From NCBI GenBank assembly GCA_947086415.1, contig OX352296.1, forward strand, positions 33,868,901 to 33,932,900: a DNA stretch of 64,000 bases. The letters run 5' to 3'. Source of the stretch: Pammene aurita (lineage: Eukaryota; Arthropoda; Insecta; Lepidoptera; Tortricidae). The translations under genes were made by a program, and so were the position numbers. Under the pieces are notes generated by a model that worked only from the letters and a program-made list of their open reading frames with translations, had not been told where the DNA came from and did no database searches. This document shows positions 25,696 through 37,017 of this stretch, piece by piece (positions within the stretch are counted from its first letter, which is position 1; each line of letters starts with the position of its first letter).

Positions 25696-26868
25696 TTGCA
25701 GTAAAGCACTTCTATAATTGCATTAACACGTTTAATTTTGAAGATAAAGTAAATTATTTAAAATTAGCAACAATAATCAGATTATTTAAAATTAGCACTT
25801 CACGTAAAAATGACAATAACGGTATCTATATAAAGATATTTCACATTCAATAACTTCCTTAGTGGTTAGAATGTAATTAAATTACAATAATCAGAATATT
25901 TAATATTAGCACTTCACATAAAAATGACGATAACGGTATCTATATAAGGATATTTCACATTCAATAGTTACCTTAGTATCGTAAACGTCTACTTTCCGCA
26001 CAAAAGGAAAATAAAAAGGAGGGAGTACTAGCAAAACTAGTAAATACAAATAAAGACTCGGCTGGTAATTTGGCTACAGGAAAATAATGGATTAATGAGG
26101 GGGGTGATATGGATGGTGACAGATGATTCGCTGGCTGAGCGTAGCCTAAATTAAAGAGCCAGGTCTTTGTACGCCCGTCAAATGAGGCAATTAGAATTTT
26201 GGGAATATTTTAGCAAAACAACAAAAAAAAGCTATTATGGCACAAAAACACTGGATACAAAAAAAAGGAATCGGATTTATAACGTTTTTAAAAAAATGTA
26301 AATAAAATGATATTCTCGAAAGACAGGAAATGGTCAAAACTGTAGCTGAATTTGAATAGAGTTCGTGGGCAGGCGCCCCCTTTGGTTTAGGCGGACCCAA
26401 CAGCTCGCTGAACCCTCTTTCTCACTTGGAGAGCCCGCTGGATGCGGGCTCTAATTCTCCGACGACGGTGAAGAACCACGCGGAACACGCGGCGGTTGCA
26501 GATCGTCTCGCAGGTCCGGCACCCACAAGCGCCTTCCGGAGTCCTTCCGGCTCAGGCGGTCCCACTGGTGACCTTTTTGTCCGGCAACGTATTTGGTTTA
26601 AAAAGAATTTGTATTTAATTCAATAATGTATTAGCACTTGCTATATAATGTTTGAACGCAAAGATCTAGAGAAATAAATCGCACTTCAACACGATGCAAC
26701 TAAGCAAATTATAGCAAAACCCTCAGACTAAACCAGAATATTTTTTTTTCTTTAAAAATCTCTCCGTCGATCTGACACACTTAATCAAAAATCCACTTTT
26801 CTTTTTTTGACAATCTGGAATACCTCAAAAATTCATATTCAAAATTAGGGCGAATATTATCTCAATTT
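25696..26868 (-). repeat. 3' LTR of the gypsy element
   Basis: 1,173 bp, direct copy of 31667-32911. On the minus strand it runs AAATTGAGATAATATTCGCC ... TTTACTGCAA. It has two copies of an internal ~112-bp repeat (ATAACGGTATCTATATAA ... TTCACATTCAATA) where the 5' LTR has three. It has about 28 extra bases near 26622-26650. Confidence 0.9.
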
Positions 26869-27088
26869 ATACAACCAGGCTATCATAGACCGGGAAAGAT
26901 AAACGAAGCCTTAAGCACCCACGGTAAAAAAAGACAAATCTGGAAAAAGGAGCAAGGAAACGCTCAAACGAAAACAAAAAAAAAACGATAAGAAACGAAT
27001 CAAGCAAGGATTACCGATAAGGGAATGGCGGACTAAAGCGCATTTTAGAATTTTGAGAAAACTGAACGGGCCGAAAGAAGAAACTATT

Positions 27089-27559
27089 TCAAGATATCTT
27101 TAATATGATAGGTACCGACGTGCTCGGAATCGGTATCAGCCAGTACATATACCTGTGGAGACACCCGTCTAACCACACGGCACCGAACGAAACGTGGAGC
27201 GAATTTACCGCCTCGAAAAGGATCAGCAGAGCCACGCTGGAAATTCCGGCGCCAAACGATTTGGTCACCAACGATTCTTGGCGAAGAACGGTTCGTGTTG
27301 AACTTGGCGGCGTTACGATGAAAGCCAAAGCCATCGAATCAGAAACTTTATCGTACACCTCACGAAGCGTCTGAAGATTCGAAGCGCGTTCCATCCGGCT
27401 GAGTCCCACATCTTGGTCCACAACCTGATTCTCAACACGTTCACGAATCATTGACAACTCGCGGCCGTACATCAAAAAATTCGGTGTATAAGCAGTAGCC
27501 AAATTTATACAAGAATTCAAATAGAGAGCGACCCGACCAACCGCGTTGGTCATTTTCAA
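27089..27559 (-). pseudogene. Integrase C-terminal part (gypsy pol), out of frame
   Basis: Open frame following the integrase core in a different frame. It has the features of the region after the catalytic core: LNSCINLATAYTPNFLMYGREL is the familiar pattern after the third acidic residue, then a charged linker. The change of frame near 27560 separates it from the core. Described as a break, not reconstructed. Confidence 0.65.
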
Positions 27560-28049
27560 CTAAAATGCTCAAAGTAGTAATCACGACCTGGTTATATTTC
27601 TCCACAACATTCGCTTGTGGCGAATAATATGGGGTATAACACGGACCTGGAATATTATAGCTCGCCAGGAAATCCAGAAATTGACGACTATGAAAAACTG
27701 TAGCGTTGTCACAGAGAATGTTAGTAGGAACACCGTACCGCAAAATAACCTCCGACTCTAATGCCGTCGATATTGATCTCGCATTCGCCAACTTTAACGG
27801 AACCAACCAAACGAATTTGGTAAAAACGTCAACCAAAGTCAAAATATAACGAAAACCACTACGGCTAACAGGTAATGGACCAATGATCAAAGTCAATGGA
27901 AAGAAGATCCATTGGAACAGCAACAGGACGAGGGAACAAACGAAGGCCACGAGGTTGTGAATTTGCAATTTTAAAAGACTTGCAGACCTGACATTCGGAA
28001 AGGAACCTGGTAACATCACGGTACATATTCGGCCAATAATATACATCAC
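27441..28049 (-). pseudogene. Integrase catalytic core (gypsy pol)
   Basis: DDE integrase core that would join element DNA to the host chromosome. The acidic triad is visible: TLVDVFTKFVW, then ILCDNATVF, then ANVVEKYN (E). True coding similarity begins around 27890; the first ~50 residues of the open frame are out-of-frame sequence shared with the zinc-binding segment. It is separated by frame changes from the zinc domain upstream and the C-terminus downstream. Confidence 0.8.
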
Positions 28050-28165
28050 GAGCTTTTAAATACGTCTTCATAATACCAGGATGAACGTTGGGAAATCCAT
28101 TATGAATTTCAGCAACCGCCTCTCTAGTCCTTGAAGCAGGAAGAACTATACGCCACGGATCCTAA
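27865..28165 (-). pseudogene. Integrase HHCC zinc-binding domain (gypsy pol)
   Basis: EIHNGFPNVHPG gives the two histidines and CQVCKSF the two cysteines of the integrase zinc finger, with the conserved YYWPNMYRDV between them. The frame is lost near 27890, at the start of the core. Upstream it is separated from RNase H by stops near 28160-28193. Confidence 0.8.
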
Positions 28166-28190
28166 TCCGTGCACCCGTGCCCTTTAGCAC

Positions 28191-29200
28191 CTATGCTAAA
28201 GGGTTTTCGATAGATACCCTGCGCATTAAGACACCATCCCGAAGAGCAAATGCTGTAAAAATTTGAGGATTGTCTAAAACTCCCTGGTAAATACGTTCAT
28301 ACCAAGGATCTCCAGAAGGAGCCACGCCACGCGCAAATGAGATAAGCCCAACCTGAGCGCGAGACAAGGCGTCAGGAACAACATTAAGGACACCTTTTCT
28401 ATGTTCAATCTCAAAGTTATATTGGGAAATCAAAGTTGCCCAACGAGCCAAGCGCCCGGTAGGATTATCAAGGGTGATCAACCATTTAAGAGCAATATGG
28501 TCAGTAATGATCTTAAACCTCATTCCATCGAGATACCCGCGGAAATGCTTTATGGAATTAACAACAGCGAGAAGCTCATGTTCGGTTGTCCCGTATCCAC
28601 GTTCAGCTTTAGTGAATAAACGAGAATAATAAGCAATTAGATGTTCAACGCCGTCCAACTCTTGAGCCAGGACCGAGCCTAAGCCAACCTGGCTAGCGTC
28701 ACATTGAAGGATAAAAGGTTTCGAAAAATCCGGGCAAGTCATCAACGGAGGGCTCATCAAGGCATCCTTCAATTTAGAAAAAGCTTCACTAGCACTATCG
28801 TTCCAATCGATGGGATCATGTCCCTTTCTCTTACCGATAAGTGCCGTCAGAGGAGCAATAATCAAAGAAAAACCATCCACGAAACGGCGATAATACGAAC
28901 ACATACCAATGAAAGCACGTAGAGACTTGGCAGAAGAAGGGGTAGGGTAATCCCTAATAGCTTCTAATTTCTTCGGATCAGTTTGAAGACCACGCTCATT
29001 GACGATGTAGCCGAGATACTTCAATTCAGACTTACAAAACTCGCACTTATCTAAATTAACCGTAAGACCAGCTTCTTTCAACCTATCACGAACCTTACGA
29101 ATAAGCCGCATATGACTGTCAAAATCACGAGACACCAAAATCAAATCATCAACATAGCCGAAGATAAAATCCTCAGACTCAGGGATATATTCAAAATTGA
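28191..29200 (-). pseudogene. Reverse transcriptase 3' part and RNase H (gypsy pol)
   Basis: Begins in frame just before the polymerase active site (GYVDDLILVSRDF, two catalytic Asp, near 29145-29160). It continues through the RT thumb (KYLGYIVNERG; YYRRFVDGF) into RNase H (LQCDASQVGLGSVLAQ, TTEHELLAVV, KIITDHIALKWL). A stop after ENPLA at 28191 ends the frame. The N-terminal half of RT is in another frame. Confidence 0.88.
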
Positions 29201-29734
29201 CATGTCAGTAAGCCTCTGCATCTCGGACGCAGCGTTGGTTAAACCAAAAGGGAGACGAACGAACTCAAAGAGGCCCCTTTGGGGTACAATAAAGGCAGTT
29301 TTCTCACAACTGGCCTTATCAGCTAAGGGGATTTGCCAAAAGGCGCTCCTAAAATCCAACGAAGTTAGATATTTGGCACCTCGTAGGTTATCAAGGATGT
29401 CCTGGACGCGCGGGAGAGGGTATGAATCCCTGATGGTAACGCTGTTCAACTTCCTACTGTCCACGCAAAACCTGACACTACCATCTTTCTTGGTAACCAT
29501 CACCACTGGGGAAGCCCAGGGTGATCGTGAGGGACGAATGACGCCTGACTCTAACATTTTGTCGATCTCTTCATTGAGAATTTTGAGCTTGACTGGAGAT
29601 AAAAGATAGTATCGTTGGCGGATGGGCGAACCAACAGTCTCAATCTTATGCGAAAGCCACGAAGTACAACCTAATCCAGCTTTATCAGAAGAAATCTCCT
29701 CAAACTCGTCAATAACAGATTGGAGTTTTGATTC
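29141..29734 (-). pseudogene. Reverse transcriptase N-terminal half (gypsy pol)
   Basis: RT fingers and palm: SGVIRPSRSPWASPVVMVTKK, FCVDSRKLN, SYPLPRVQD, YLTSLDFRSAFWQIPL (first catalytic Asp) and RLPFGLTNA. The true frame is lost near 29206, just before YVDD, by a small insertion or deletion. Upstream it stays open to a TAG at 29735-29737 that separates it from protease. Confidence 0.9.
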
Positions 29735-30199
29735 CTACAGTGGTGCAAGCACCGTACGAGGGTGGACATAGCGAACCTCACCTACTCGTGGGACTGCGAC
29801 AGGAACATGATGTGAAGCGACGTAAAGCTTACCTGACAAACCATCACGGAATGCCTTCTTTAAAATGTCATTGAGACCAACAGCATTCCAAAACTCAATT
29901 CCTAAAATAAATGCAGTAGGAAGATTACTGCTCACTAGACAGGGGTGCAGAACGCGAATGCCACTAAAAAGAATCGGGACGTCCAAACCGCCTAGAATTT
30001 CAATAGGAGAATTGTCGGCGGAGACAACATAAGGCCGGATATCCTCGTGATATGTTATACCGAGCTCCGATAGGAGGGATATATCAATTAGTGAAACCTG
30101 AGCACCAGAGTCCAAAAGAGCTCTTACCGAAGAGCCAGCAACTAAAACATCAATAAAAAGTCTATTATCCGGGGAATTATTAATATAAACGGGCGACAC
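29735..30199 (-). pseudogene. Retroviral-type aspartic protease (gypsy pol N-terminus)
   Basis: Retropepsin signature ALLDSGAQVSLID followed by the hydrophobic ILGIEFW motif. It lies in a different frame from gag, as expected if pol is made by frameshifting. It ends in an in-frame TAG at 29735-29737, directly before RT sequence in the same frame; this TAG looks like a disabling mutation, although programmed readthrough is an alternative. Confidence 0.82.
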
Positions 30200-30222
30200 C
30201 GATGGACCTCTCAGTGCGCCAC

Positions 30223-31137
30223 TTATTCGTTTTTTGACGGACCAGAATTACAACTAGGACAATCGCGGGTGATTGCACCAACACGCTTACACTTGAAGCA
30301 CACTGCCCCTGAAACGTAAGGACAATTACGATAGTTGTGACCAGTTGCATCACACTTCATACATACTATATAACTGGGTTGACCTACAACTTGAGCACTA
30401 ATCGGTGCAATAGCCAAACGTGCTGGACGTGAACCTTGAAAGGCTTCAAAATTTTTCGCGACTTCTAACAAACCATCAATATCCCTAACCACGTTAGTTG
30501 CAAGACAAGGATGATATCTAGGATTCATTCCATATTTAATAATGTTAAACAGGTTGTCTTCGGAAACCGGTGTACGAAGCTTTGCGTTTAGATCGCGCGC
30601 CTGAATAACAAAATCAACCACTGACTGGTTGTCCTTCTGTGATAAAGCGCGAAGTTGGCTCTCAAGCTTGAAATCGAAATCGGCTACGTCGAAAGTTTTA
30701 ACGAATTCAGACTTTAATTCCGCGTAAGTAAGACCCGGATATCTGATTGCCCTAAAATGTTTCAAGGCACTATCTGACAACAATTCATGGAAACGTCTGA
30801 CAACATATGAAGGATTGACGTTACGCGCCATACCTTCTTCCTCGATTCGAAAGAAAAATTCGCGAACACAAGTGTCCCCGGAAAAGTTCAAGTTCCATTT
30901 CGTACGTGAATAATCTTTGAAAGGAAAAGGCGGGGGAAGTCCGGACATATGCATCACCTGGGGTCGTGGTTCAGAATCAAAAAACTGTTCTTCATCGTTT
31001 GCCATTGGATCTAAAATCCTCGGATCGTGCGAGTTTAAAGACGAGTGTACATGAGGCGTTTCAGCAATTGATCCTTCATTACTTAAGTGTGACATGGCGA
31101 AAAGTCGAATGTTGTCTTGCGTTGCAAGTTCAAACAA
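30223..31137 (-). CDS. Gag polyprotein of the gypsy element (304 aa)
   Basis: Structural protein that packages element RNA. The frame is open over its whole length. The middle region has the Ty3/gypsy gag pattern (capsid-like helices, FRAIRYPGLTYAELKSEF). Two zinc knuckles follow near the C-terminus. The first is complete (CMKCDATGHNYRNC). The second (CFKCKRVGAITRDC) has Ala where the zinc-binding His should be. Start is uncertain: Met codons at 31137, 31095 (MSHLSNEG) and further in are all possible. It is followed after 23 bases by the protease frame. Confidence 0.85.
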   Translation of the reverse strand: MFELATQDNIRLFAMSHLSNEGSIAETPHVHSSLNSHDPRILDPMANDEEQFFDSEPRPQVMHMSGLPPPFPFKDYSRTKWNLNFSGDTCVREFFFRIEEEGMARNVNPSYVVRRFHELLSDSALKHFRAIRYPGLTYAELKSEFVKTFDVADFDFKLESQLRALSQKDNQSVVDFVIQARDLNAKLRTPVSEDNLFNIIKYGMNPRYHPCLATNVVRDIDGLLEVAKNFEAFQGSRPARLAIAPISAQVVGQPSYIVCMKCDATGHNYRNCPYVSGAVCFKCKRVGAITRDCPSCNSGPSKNE

Positions 31138-31646
31138 AAAATAAAGTTAATCGACCTCAAAATTAAAATCCGAAGTTCGAGTATATCAGTGGTCTAAACC
31201 AAGCGCTTAAGTCAAAGAAAGAAAATAACACTCGAAGTCTAAATGCTAAGTTAGAGTTCGAATTCAAAAAAAAAACAAGTTCAGTTTCTGAAAAAAAAAA
31301 CAAAACGCAAATCATACATTCTATGTCTGACTTACCTGCGAATTCCCTAACGTCTACGGGCTCTAACTACAGGACTCAAACTATGAAATAAGGTATTCGG
31401 GATATGTTACGGGTAATTGAGAAAAAGGCATAAGTAAAGGTCAACAGATTAATTCGTTTTTTTTAACATAAATAAAAGCAATATTTCAATATGACGGAAT
31501 TCGGGTTAATGATGGGACGTAAGGAGGCAGCAGGCTGAAACAAACTAAAATTAAGGTTAATAGAACCGCGCCCGGTCTACGGTCACCGTCTCACAAATCC
31601 AAAAAAAATATTTAATTACAATTATTAAAAGTAAATCCAGAGTTCT

Positions 31647-31664
31647 TTACCTTATCGGGCGCCA
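31647..31664 (-). other. Primer-binding site of the gypsy element
   Basis: TGGCGCCCGATAAGG begins two bases inside the 5' LTR on the minus strand, the expected position for a tRNA 3' end (CCA) to pair. I do not assign the tRNA. Confidence 0.65.
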
Positions 31665-31666
31665 AT

Positions 31667-32911
31667 TTGCAGTAAAACACGTCTATAATTGCATTAACAC
31701 GTTTAATTTTGAAGATAAAGTAAATTATTTAAAATTAGCAACAATAATCAGATTATTTAAAATTAACACTTCACGTAAAACTGACAATAACGGTATCTAT
31801 ATAAAGATATTTCACATTCAATAACTTCCTTAGTGGTTAGAATGTAATTAAATTACAACAATCAGAATATTTAAAATTAGCACTTCACATAAAAATTAAG
31901 ATAACGGTATCTATATAAAGATATTTCACATTCAATAACTTCCTTAGTGGTTAGAATGTAATTCAATTACAATAATCAGAATATTTAATATTAGCACTTC
32001 ACATAAAAATGACGATAACGGTATCTATATAAGGATATTTCACATTCAATAGTTACCTTAGTATTGTAAACGTCTACTTTCCGCACAAAAGGAAAATAAA
32101 AAGGAGGGAGTACTAGCAAAACTAGTAAATACAAATAAAGACTCGGCTGGTAATTTGGCTACAGGAAAATAATGGATTAATGAGGCGGGTGATATGGATG
32201 GTGACAGATGATTCGCTGGCTGAGCGTAGCCTAAATTAAAGAGCCAGGTCTTTGTACGCCCGTCAAATGAGGCAATTAGAATTTTGGGAATATTTTAGCA
32301 AAACAACAAAAAAAAGCTATTATGGCACAAAAACACTGGATACAAAAAAAAGGAATCGGATTTATAACGTTTTTAAAAAAATGTAAATAAAATGATATTC
32401 TCGAAAGACAGGAAATGGTCAAAACTGTAGCTGAATTTGAATAGAGTTCGTGGGCAGGCGCCCCCTTTGGTTTAGGCGGACCCAACAGCTCGCTGAACCC
32501 TCTTTCTCACTTGGAGAGCCCGCTGGATGCGGGCTCTAATTCTCCGACGACGGTGAAGAACCACGCGGAACACGTGGCGGTTGCAGATCGTCTCGCAGGT
32601 CCGGCAGCCACAAGCGCCTTCCGGGGTCCTCCCGGCTCAGGCGGTCCCACTGGTGGCCTTTTTGTCCGGCAACGTATTTGGTTTAAAAATAATTTGTATT
32701 TAATGTTTGAACGCAAAGATCTAGAGAAATAAATCGCACTTCAACACGATGCAACTAAGCAAATTATAGCAAAACCCTCAGACTAAACCAGAATATTTTA
32801 ATCTCTCCGTCGATCTGACACACTCAATCAAAAATCCACTTTTCTTTTTTTGACAATCTGGAATACCTCAAAAATTCATATTCAAAATTAGGGCGAATAT
32901 TATCTCAATTT
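31667..32911 (-). repeat. 5' LTR of the gypsy element
   Basis: 1,245 bp, direct copy of 25696-26868 and by eye very similar apart from indels. It carries three instead of two copies of the ~112-bp internal repeat at 31740-32060. The promoter should lie here, but I cannot pinpoint a TATA box. Confidence 0.9.
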
Positions 32912-33438
32912 TATAACTGCCAGTCGTATTACAAAATGCGGACTGATATAAGCGCCATCTACCCGTAATGCCGTGAATCACAATGTACGCTTTTTTATAT
33001 ATCAACCGCGACCTAGCCTTAGACCTTCCTTAGACACGGAAGTTCTGAAGAAAGTCGACAGATGTCGTACGATAAACGTAGCGTCATGCTACAATATATA
33101 TATACTCGTATATATACCATTAGGGTTGTACTTCTTATTCAAGGGTAGCTATTTTTTTTGATGAATGCGATGCCTAATTCATATATTTGTCATATATGTA
33201 TCATTTTTGCCCTTGAGGTATATCCCTTTTGCCCGAGGTGGTCGGGCAAAACGGATAATTGGAACTATTTGTTTAAAAAATAATAACACTAAGAAGTTCT
33301 CTAAGTATAAGGATTTGTGATAGCATTTTCCAAAGTGAACTGTACATAGTACAAATTAAAAATATAAAGTGTTATTTTGATTAACAATTAGGGTGTTTTT
33401 ATTTTTCATATGCGTCTGGCCCGGGCTTCCCCAAGGTA

Positions 33439-33516
33439 TAGTTTGTCCGGCGGCTTAAGAACAAATGTTCCGTACTTAAAGTATGGCGTATTTATCCTTA
33501 GCCGCCGGACAAACTA
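33439..33516. mobile_element. 78-bp MITE, TAGTTTGTCCGGCGG family (copy 2)
   Basis: TA-flanked near-palindrome with the same ends as 6195-6274. The centre differs and one base is lost in the right arm (ATCCTTAGCCGCC). Confidence 0.8.
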
Positions 33517-33596
33517 TACACTCACTTGATACAGCAGTATCAGTATCGTAGCTAAAATCGTAAGTGCTACGTATAGCTTTTTAGGGGGTTACTTTA

Positions 33597-34999
33597 TAGA
33601 TCAAGAATAGGCTGGCTCCACCTCATCGAGTAGCAGAATTCGGCTTATGTAGGGCAATGCACGGTAAAAAGTTATGTATTTTAGTACTTGGTAGCCTGAG
33701 ATAAACTTGGAGCATTTTGTACAGTCATTCATTCAGTCAAAAATATCATTATAAAATCTACCTCATCGAGTAGCAAATTGAACCTTATGCCATTCGGAAG
33801 TACGAATCAACCTGGTAATAACAAAAAATGGTAGCCAACTTTAAACCTAGAGCTTTTGTTATTCAGCCAAGTTTTATGTTTTAAGGTGAAAATGTACTAA
33901 CTAATGCAAGTACGATGAGCAAATTAGTACACGGGATGGTTTAAATTCAGTTTTACGCGCTACATAAGACACTGCTTATCAACAAGTGCCAAAAAATAAG
34001 AGGTTGCATTGCCCAAAACTGGTAACTTCAGAAAATGTATTATTTATGTCAATACCGTAAGTCATTCATTACAATGAAAAAAATTTGAGGATGGATCCTT
34101 TTCGCTCGTCCAATTACTCCACCTTCTACCTTTGCGCTTTACTGCCACAATTTTTAGGATTCCGTACCTCGAAAGGAAAAAAACGGAACCCTTATAGGAG
34201 CACTTTGTTGTCCGTCCGTCTGTCAAGACCCTTTTTCTCAGGAACGCGTGAAGGTATCAAGCTGAAATTTATATCAAATACTCAGGTCTACTGTCCCTTG
34301 TAGCTGTGATTAAATCAAACTTCTAAGCCAACGCAATCAAAAGATACAGCTGTTTATAACGCAAATTTTCGAAACTCGCAAGGGAATCAAAACCTATAGG
34401 GTACTTCCCGTGAACTCAGAATCTTGAAATTTGGTACGAAGAAACGTCTTATAGCACAGACAAAGGAAAAATTGCGAAGACCGTAAATTTTTTGTTACAT
34501 CATATAATCAAAATATTTTTAATAATTTTAAAGTTACTACCCCTTTCCTCATGAACGCGTAGAGGTATTAAATTGAAATTCATATCAAATCCTCAGGTCT
34601 ATAATACCTTTAAGCTGTAACAAAATCAAACTTCTATGTCAACGCAATCAAAAGAAACAGCAAATATACATACAGGTTTGTGCGGAACCCTCGGTGCGCG
34701 AGTCCGACTCGCACTTGGCGGGTTTTTTTGCACTTCTCAATAAGAGAACTATCGAATGAGCCACGTGCCCACTTGCTAGTCAATGAAGTAGTTTTCGTCC
34801 AAGACTAGGGTCATATTTTGCTGACTGTACTAAATGCTCCAACTTTCGCGTTTCGTATCGTAACATTCGTAACGCAACGTATTTTAGTACCTGCTGGTAC
34901 CCGGTACTAAAATACATAACATTTTACCGCACGCGCCCTACATAAGCCGAATTCTGCTACTCGATGAGGTAGGGCTGCCTACGGTCTACTCTTGATCTA
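33597..34999. mobile_element. 1.4-kb long-TIR element, TTA target duplication
   Basis: TAGATCAAGAATAGGCTGG at 33597 pairs with its reverse ending at 34999. The inverted arms run about 100 bp and include ACCTCATCGAGTAGCAGAAT and TATGTATTTTAGTAC. TTA directly flanks both ends (33594-33596, 35000-35002), which fits the 3-bp TWA targets of PIF/Harbinger elements. No transposase. A second partial CTACCTCATCGAGTAGCA lies inside at 33759. Another repeat is nested at 34145-34730. Confidence 0.7.
34145..34730 (-). repeat. Interspersed repeat, ACCGGCCAAG family, nested (copy 3)
   Basis: Reverse copy of 8460-9037: starts at 34730 with CCGCCAAGTGCGAGTCGG and ends near 34145 with GAGGTACGGAATCC. It lies wholly within the long-TIR element 33597-34999, so it inserted later or was captured by it. 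Confidence 0.7.
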
Positions 35000-35002
35000 T
35001 TA

Positions 35003-36251
35003 TTTATTTGATAAATGAATGACTAAGTAGTTTATATTGTCATGTTGTTGGGTAGTTATAGTTACGTATACGTAGTGGGGATGTAACGACTATTCGTATC
35101 CGCATGTTTTTGGATATTCGAAAAGTTCAATGCGAATATTTTAGTGCATTTTAAGAAAAATATTGAAAAGGACTTTACAATCCTGGCAGTCGTCTTTTAA
35201 TTATCTTCATGAAAGATATATAATTGCCGTTTCATGATTTCGATTATATTCAGGTTAACAGAACATAGAAGTTTGATGGTACGTACAACCTAATAAAATT
35301 TGTTTTCTTACAAAGCAATATTCGTTACATCTCTAATACGTAGTAATGTGTCAAGACCACTTTGTGGTTCATCAGACGTGAATGTTGGTTAAACTCTATA
35401 TGCAACCACATAAGGTTCATTTTCGCGGTTACACATCTACTTTCAAACCAAGACATCGAAAAAGGCGCCATCTGTTTTTATTTTATTAATTACTGCTAAA
35501 GCCTGACCAGAAATATGTGATCATTGTCAAGAGGGCGCTATTATTCTCATTTATACGGCAACAATTCAGTATAGTCATAGAGCGTATTATTCTCTATGGT
35601 ATGGTGACATCTTGATTTGTTTACCTGTCAACTCTGATGTTAATCTGAAAATGTTCCACAGCGAAATAGTTTCATTTCCCAAGCGTATTATTTACGGCAG
35701 TTTATTATATACACAGTTTACAATGGATATTTTTGTCGTTTATTATAAGCAAAACTGTAAGTAACAAGATATACTTATGGACTATAAGTTGTCCGCAATT
35801 AAGTTTTATTTATTTATTATTTAAAATTCAACACTTTATTATTATTAAAGTAAACCGCCACAATGACACTGACACCGTGACAGTGACAACCTATCTAATG
35901 AAATTCCGTAACATGCCGCATGATCATATATTTCAGGTCAGGCTTTAAATATCTGGGAAAATGAAAAATAAAACCACTATAATTTCTTAAAATTTATTTT
36001 CTATGCAACATAAAAAAATATTCATCGTTTCTAAATAAATTACCGTTACTTAATGCACAACTAAACTGTAAATTATTATCGTGACAGCGAGAGGTCAGTT
36101 TGTCATCAATTAAAATACAAAAAAAATCGAATTGTCATGATTTAGTTCAGTTATAGTTACTATAAACGCAACCTAATATCTAAGTCAATAAACCAAACCT
36201 TTTACGAAACATGCTCAGCAAATTTTAAGACATAAAATTTAGCCTCCTGTA
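35003..36251. other. Intergenic, nothing recognised
   Basis: No supportable gene, RNA or paired repeat in this 1.2-kb stretch. Confidence 0.35.
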
Positions 36252-36387
36252 CAGTCGCCATCAAATATATCGGAGCGGCCAGGGTACCCAAAAATATCTG
36301 AACATGCACTTTATCGCCTTAACAATAGAGGCGTTGTTCAGATATTTATGACCATCTTGGTCGCTCCGATATATCTAATGGCAACTG
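36252..36387. mobile_element. 136-bp MITE, CAGTCGCCATCA family (copy 2)
   Basis: TA-flanked. Ends CAGTCGCCATCAAATA and TAATGGCAACTG, with two changes in the right terminus. It lies only 142 bp from copy 3. Confidence 0.85.
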
Positions 36388-36529
36388 TACAGCTGGCGTG
36401 AGATTTGCATAGAACTGTCAACAGTTTCATAGACAGCGCCGGCTCTTATGAATTTACCTGTAAACTTGGATAACCATTCGAAATAGCCAGTCGTATGCTA
36501 GTCTTAGCTACTTTGACTGCTTGATAGTA

Positions 36530-36669
36530 CAGTCGCCATCAAATATATCGGAGCGGCCAGGGTACTCAAAAATATCTGAACGTGCACTTTATCGCCTTCA
36601 CAATAGAGGCGTTGTTCAGATATTTATGACCACCTTGATCGCTCCGATATATCTGATTGATGGCGACTG
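36530..36669. mobile_element. 140-bp MITE, CAGTCGCCATCA family (copy 3)
   Basis: TA-flanked copy in the same orientation as copy 2. The right end carries a 4-base duplication (TGATTGATGG). Confidence 0.85.
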
Positions 36670-36880
36670 TACGAAAGGGAATGCTTTGTCAACACCAAGT
36701 TAGACAAAATAATAATGCTGCCATGTCCAAGAAAACTAAATTTTACGTCTTCGCGTACGTCATGTACAACACTGTCTAGATTACATGCCTTACCAATGTT
36801 CATATTTCTCACTATTCGTATTGTTAGGTTATCATCATAAGAATAGTATTTTACATAGGCTCGTATTATAGAAGATTAAT

Positions 36881-37017
36881 GGCCTGTTTCACAATCTCCA
36901 GTTAAAGCATATCTGTCAGATAAATGTTTGCTGTCCTTTTCTTTTATATGACTGGAGAAAACGATAGCAATAATTTTAACTGGCAGATAAGTTTATCTGG
37001 AGATTGTGAAACAGGCC
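36881..37017. mobile_element. 137-bp MITE, GGCCTGTTTCACAATCTCCAG ends
   Basis: Inverted 21-bp termini at 36881 and ending 37017, with a further ATAA/TTAT pairing inside. Single copy here. No clear target duplication; AAT/CTA flank it. Confidence 0.7.

Larger units (their letters stand above)
25696..32911 (-). mobile_element. Ty3/gypsy LTR retrotransposon, 7.2 kb, pol broken
   Basis: Complete LTR element on the minus strand flanked by the 4-bp duplication TATA (25692-25695, 32912-32915). Order in transcription: 5' LTR 31667-32911, a primer-binding site starting TGGCGCCCGATAAGG just inside it (31664 downward), gag, protease, reverse transcriptase, RNase H, integrase, 3' LTR 25696-26868. PR-RT-RH-IN is the Ty3/gypsy (Metaviridae) order. 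There is no room for an env gene between integrase and the 3' LTR. Gag is open, but pol has a nonsense codon and several frame changes, so the copy cannot make its own enzymes. No clear polypurine tract is seen beside the 3' LTR. Confidence 0.92.

Noticed and set aside
26426..26626. Small LTR frame (MESPLDAGSN...), duplicated at 32511
   Set aside because: It is duplicated only because it lies in the LTRs; no evidence of a protein.
26869..27088. Envelope gene of an errantivirus-like element
   Set aside because: Only about 220 bp separates the integrase end from the 3' LTR, and no membrane protein frame is seen.
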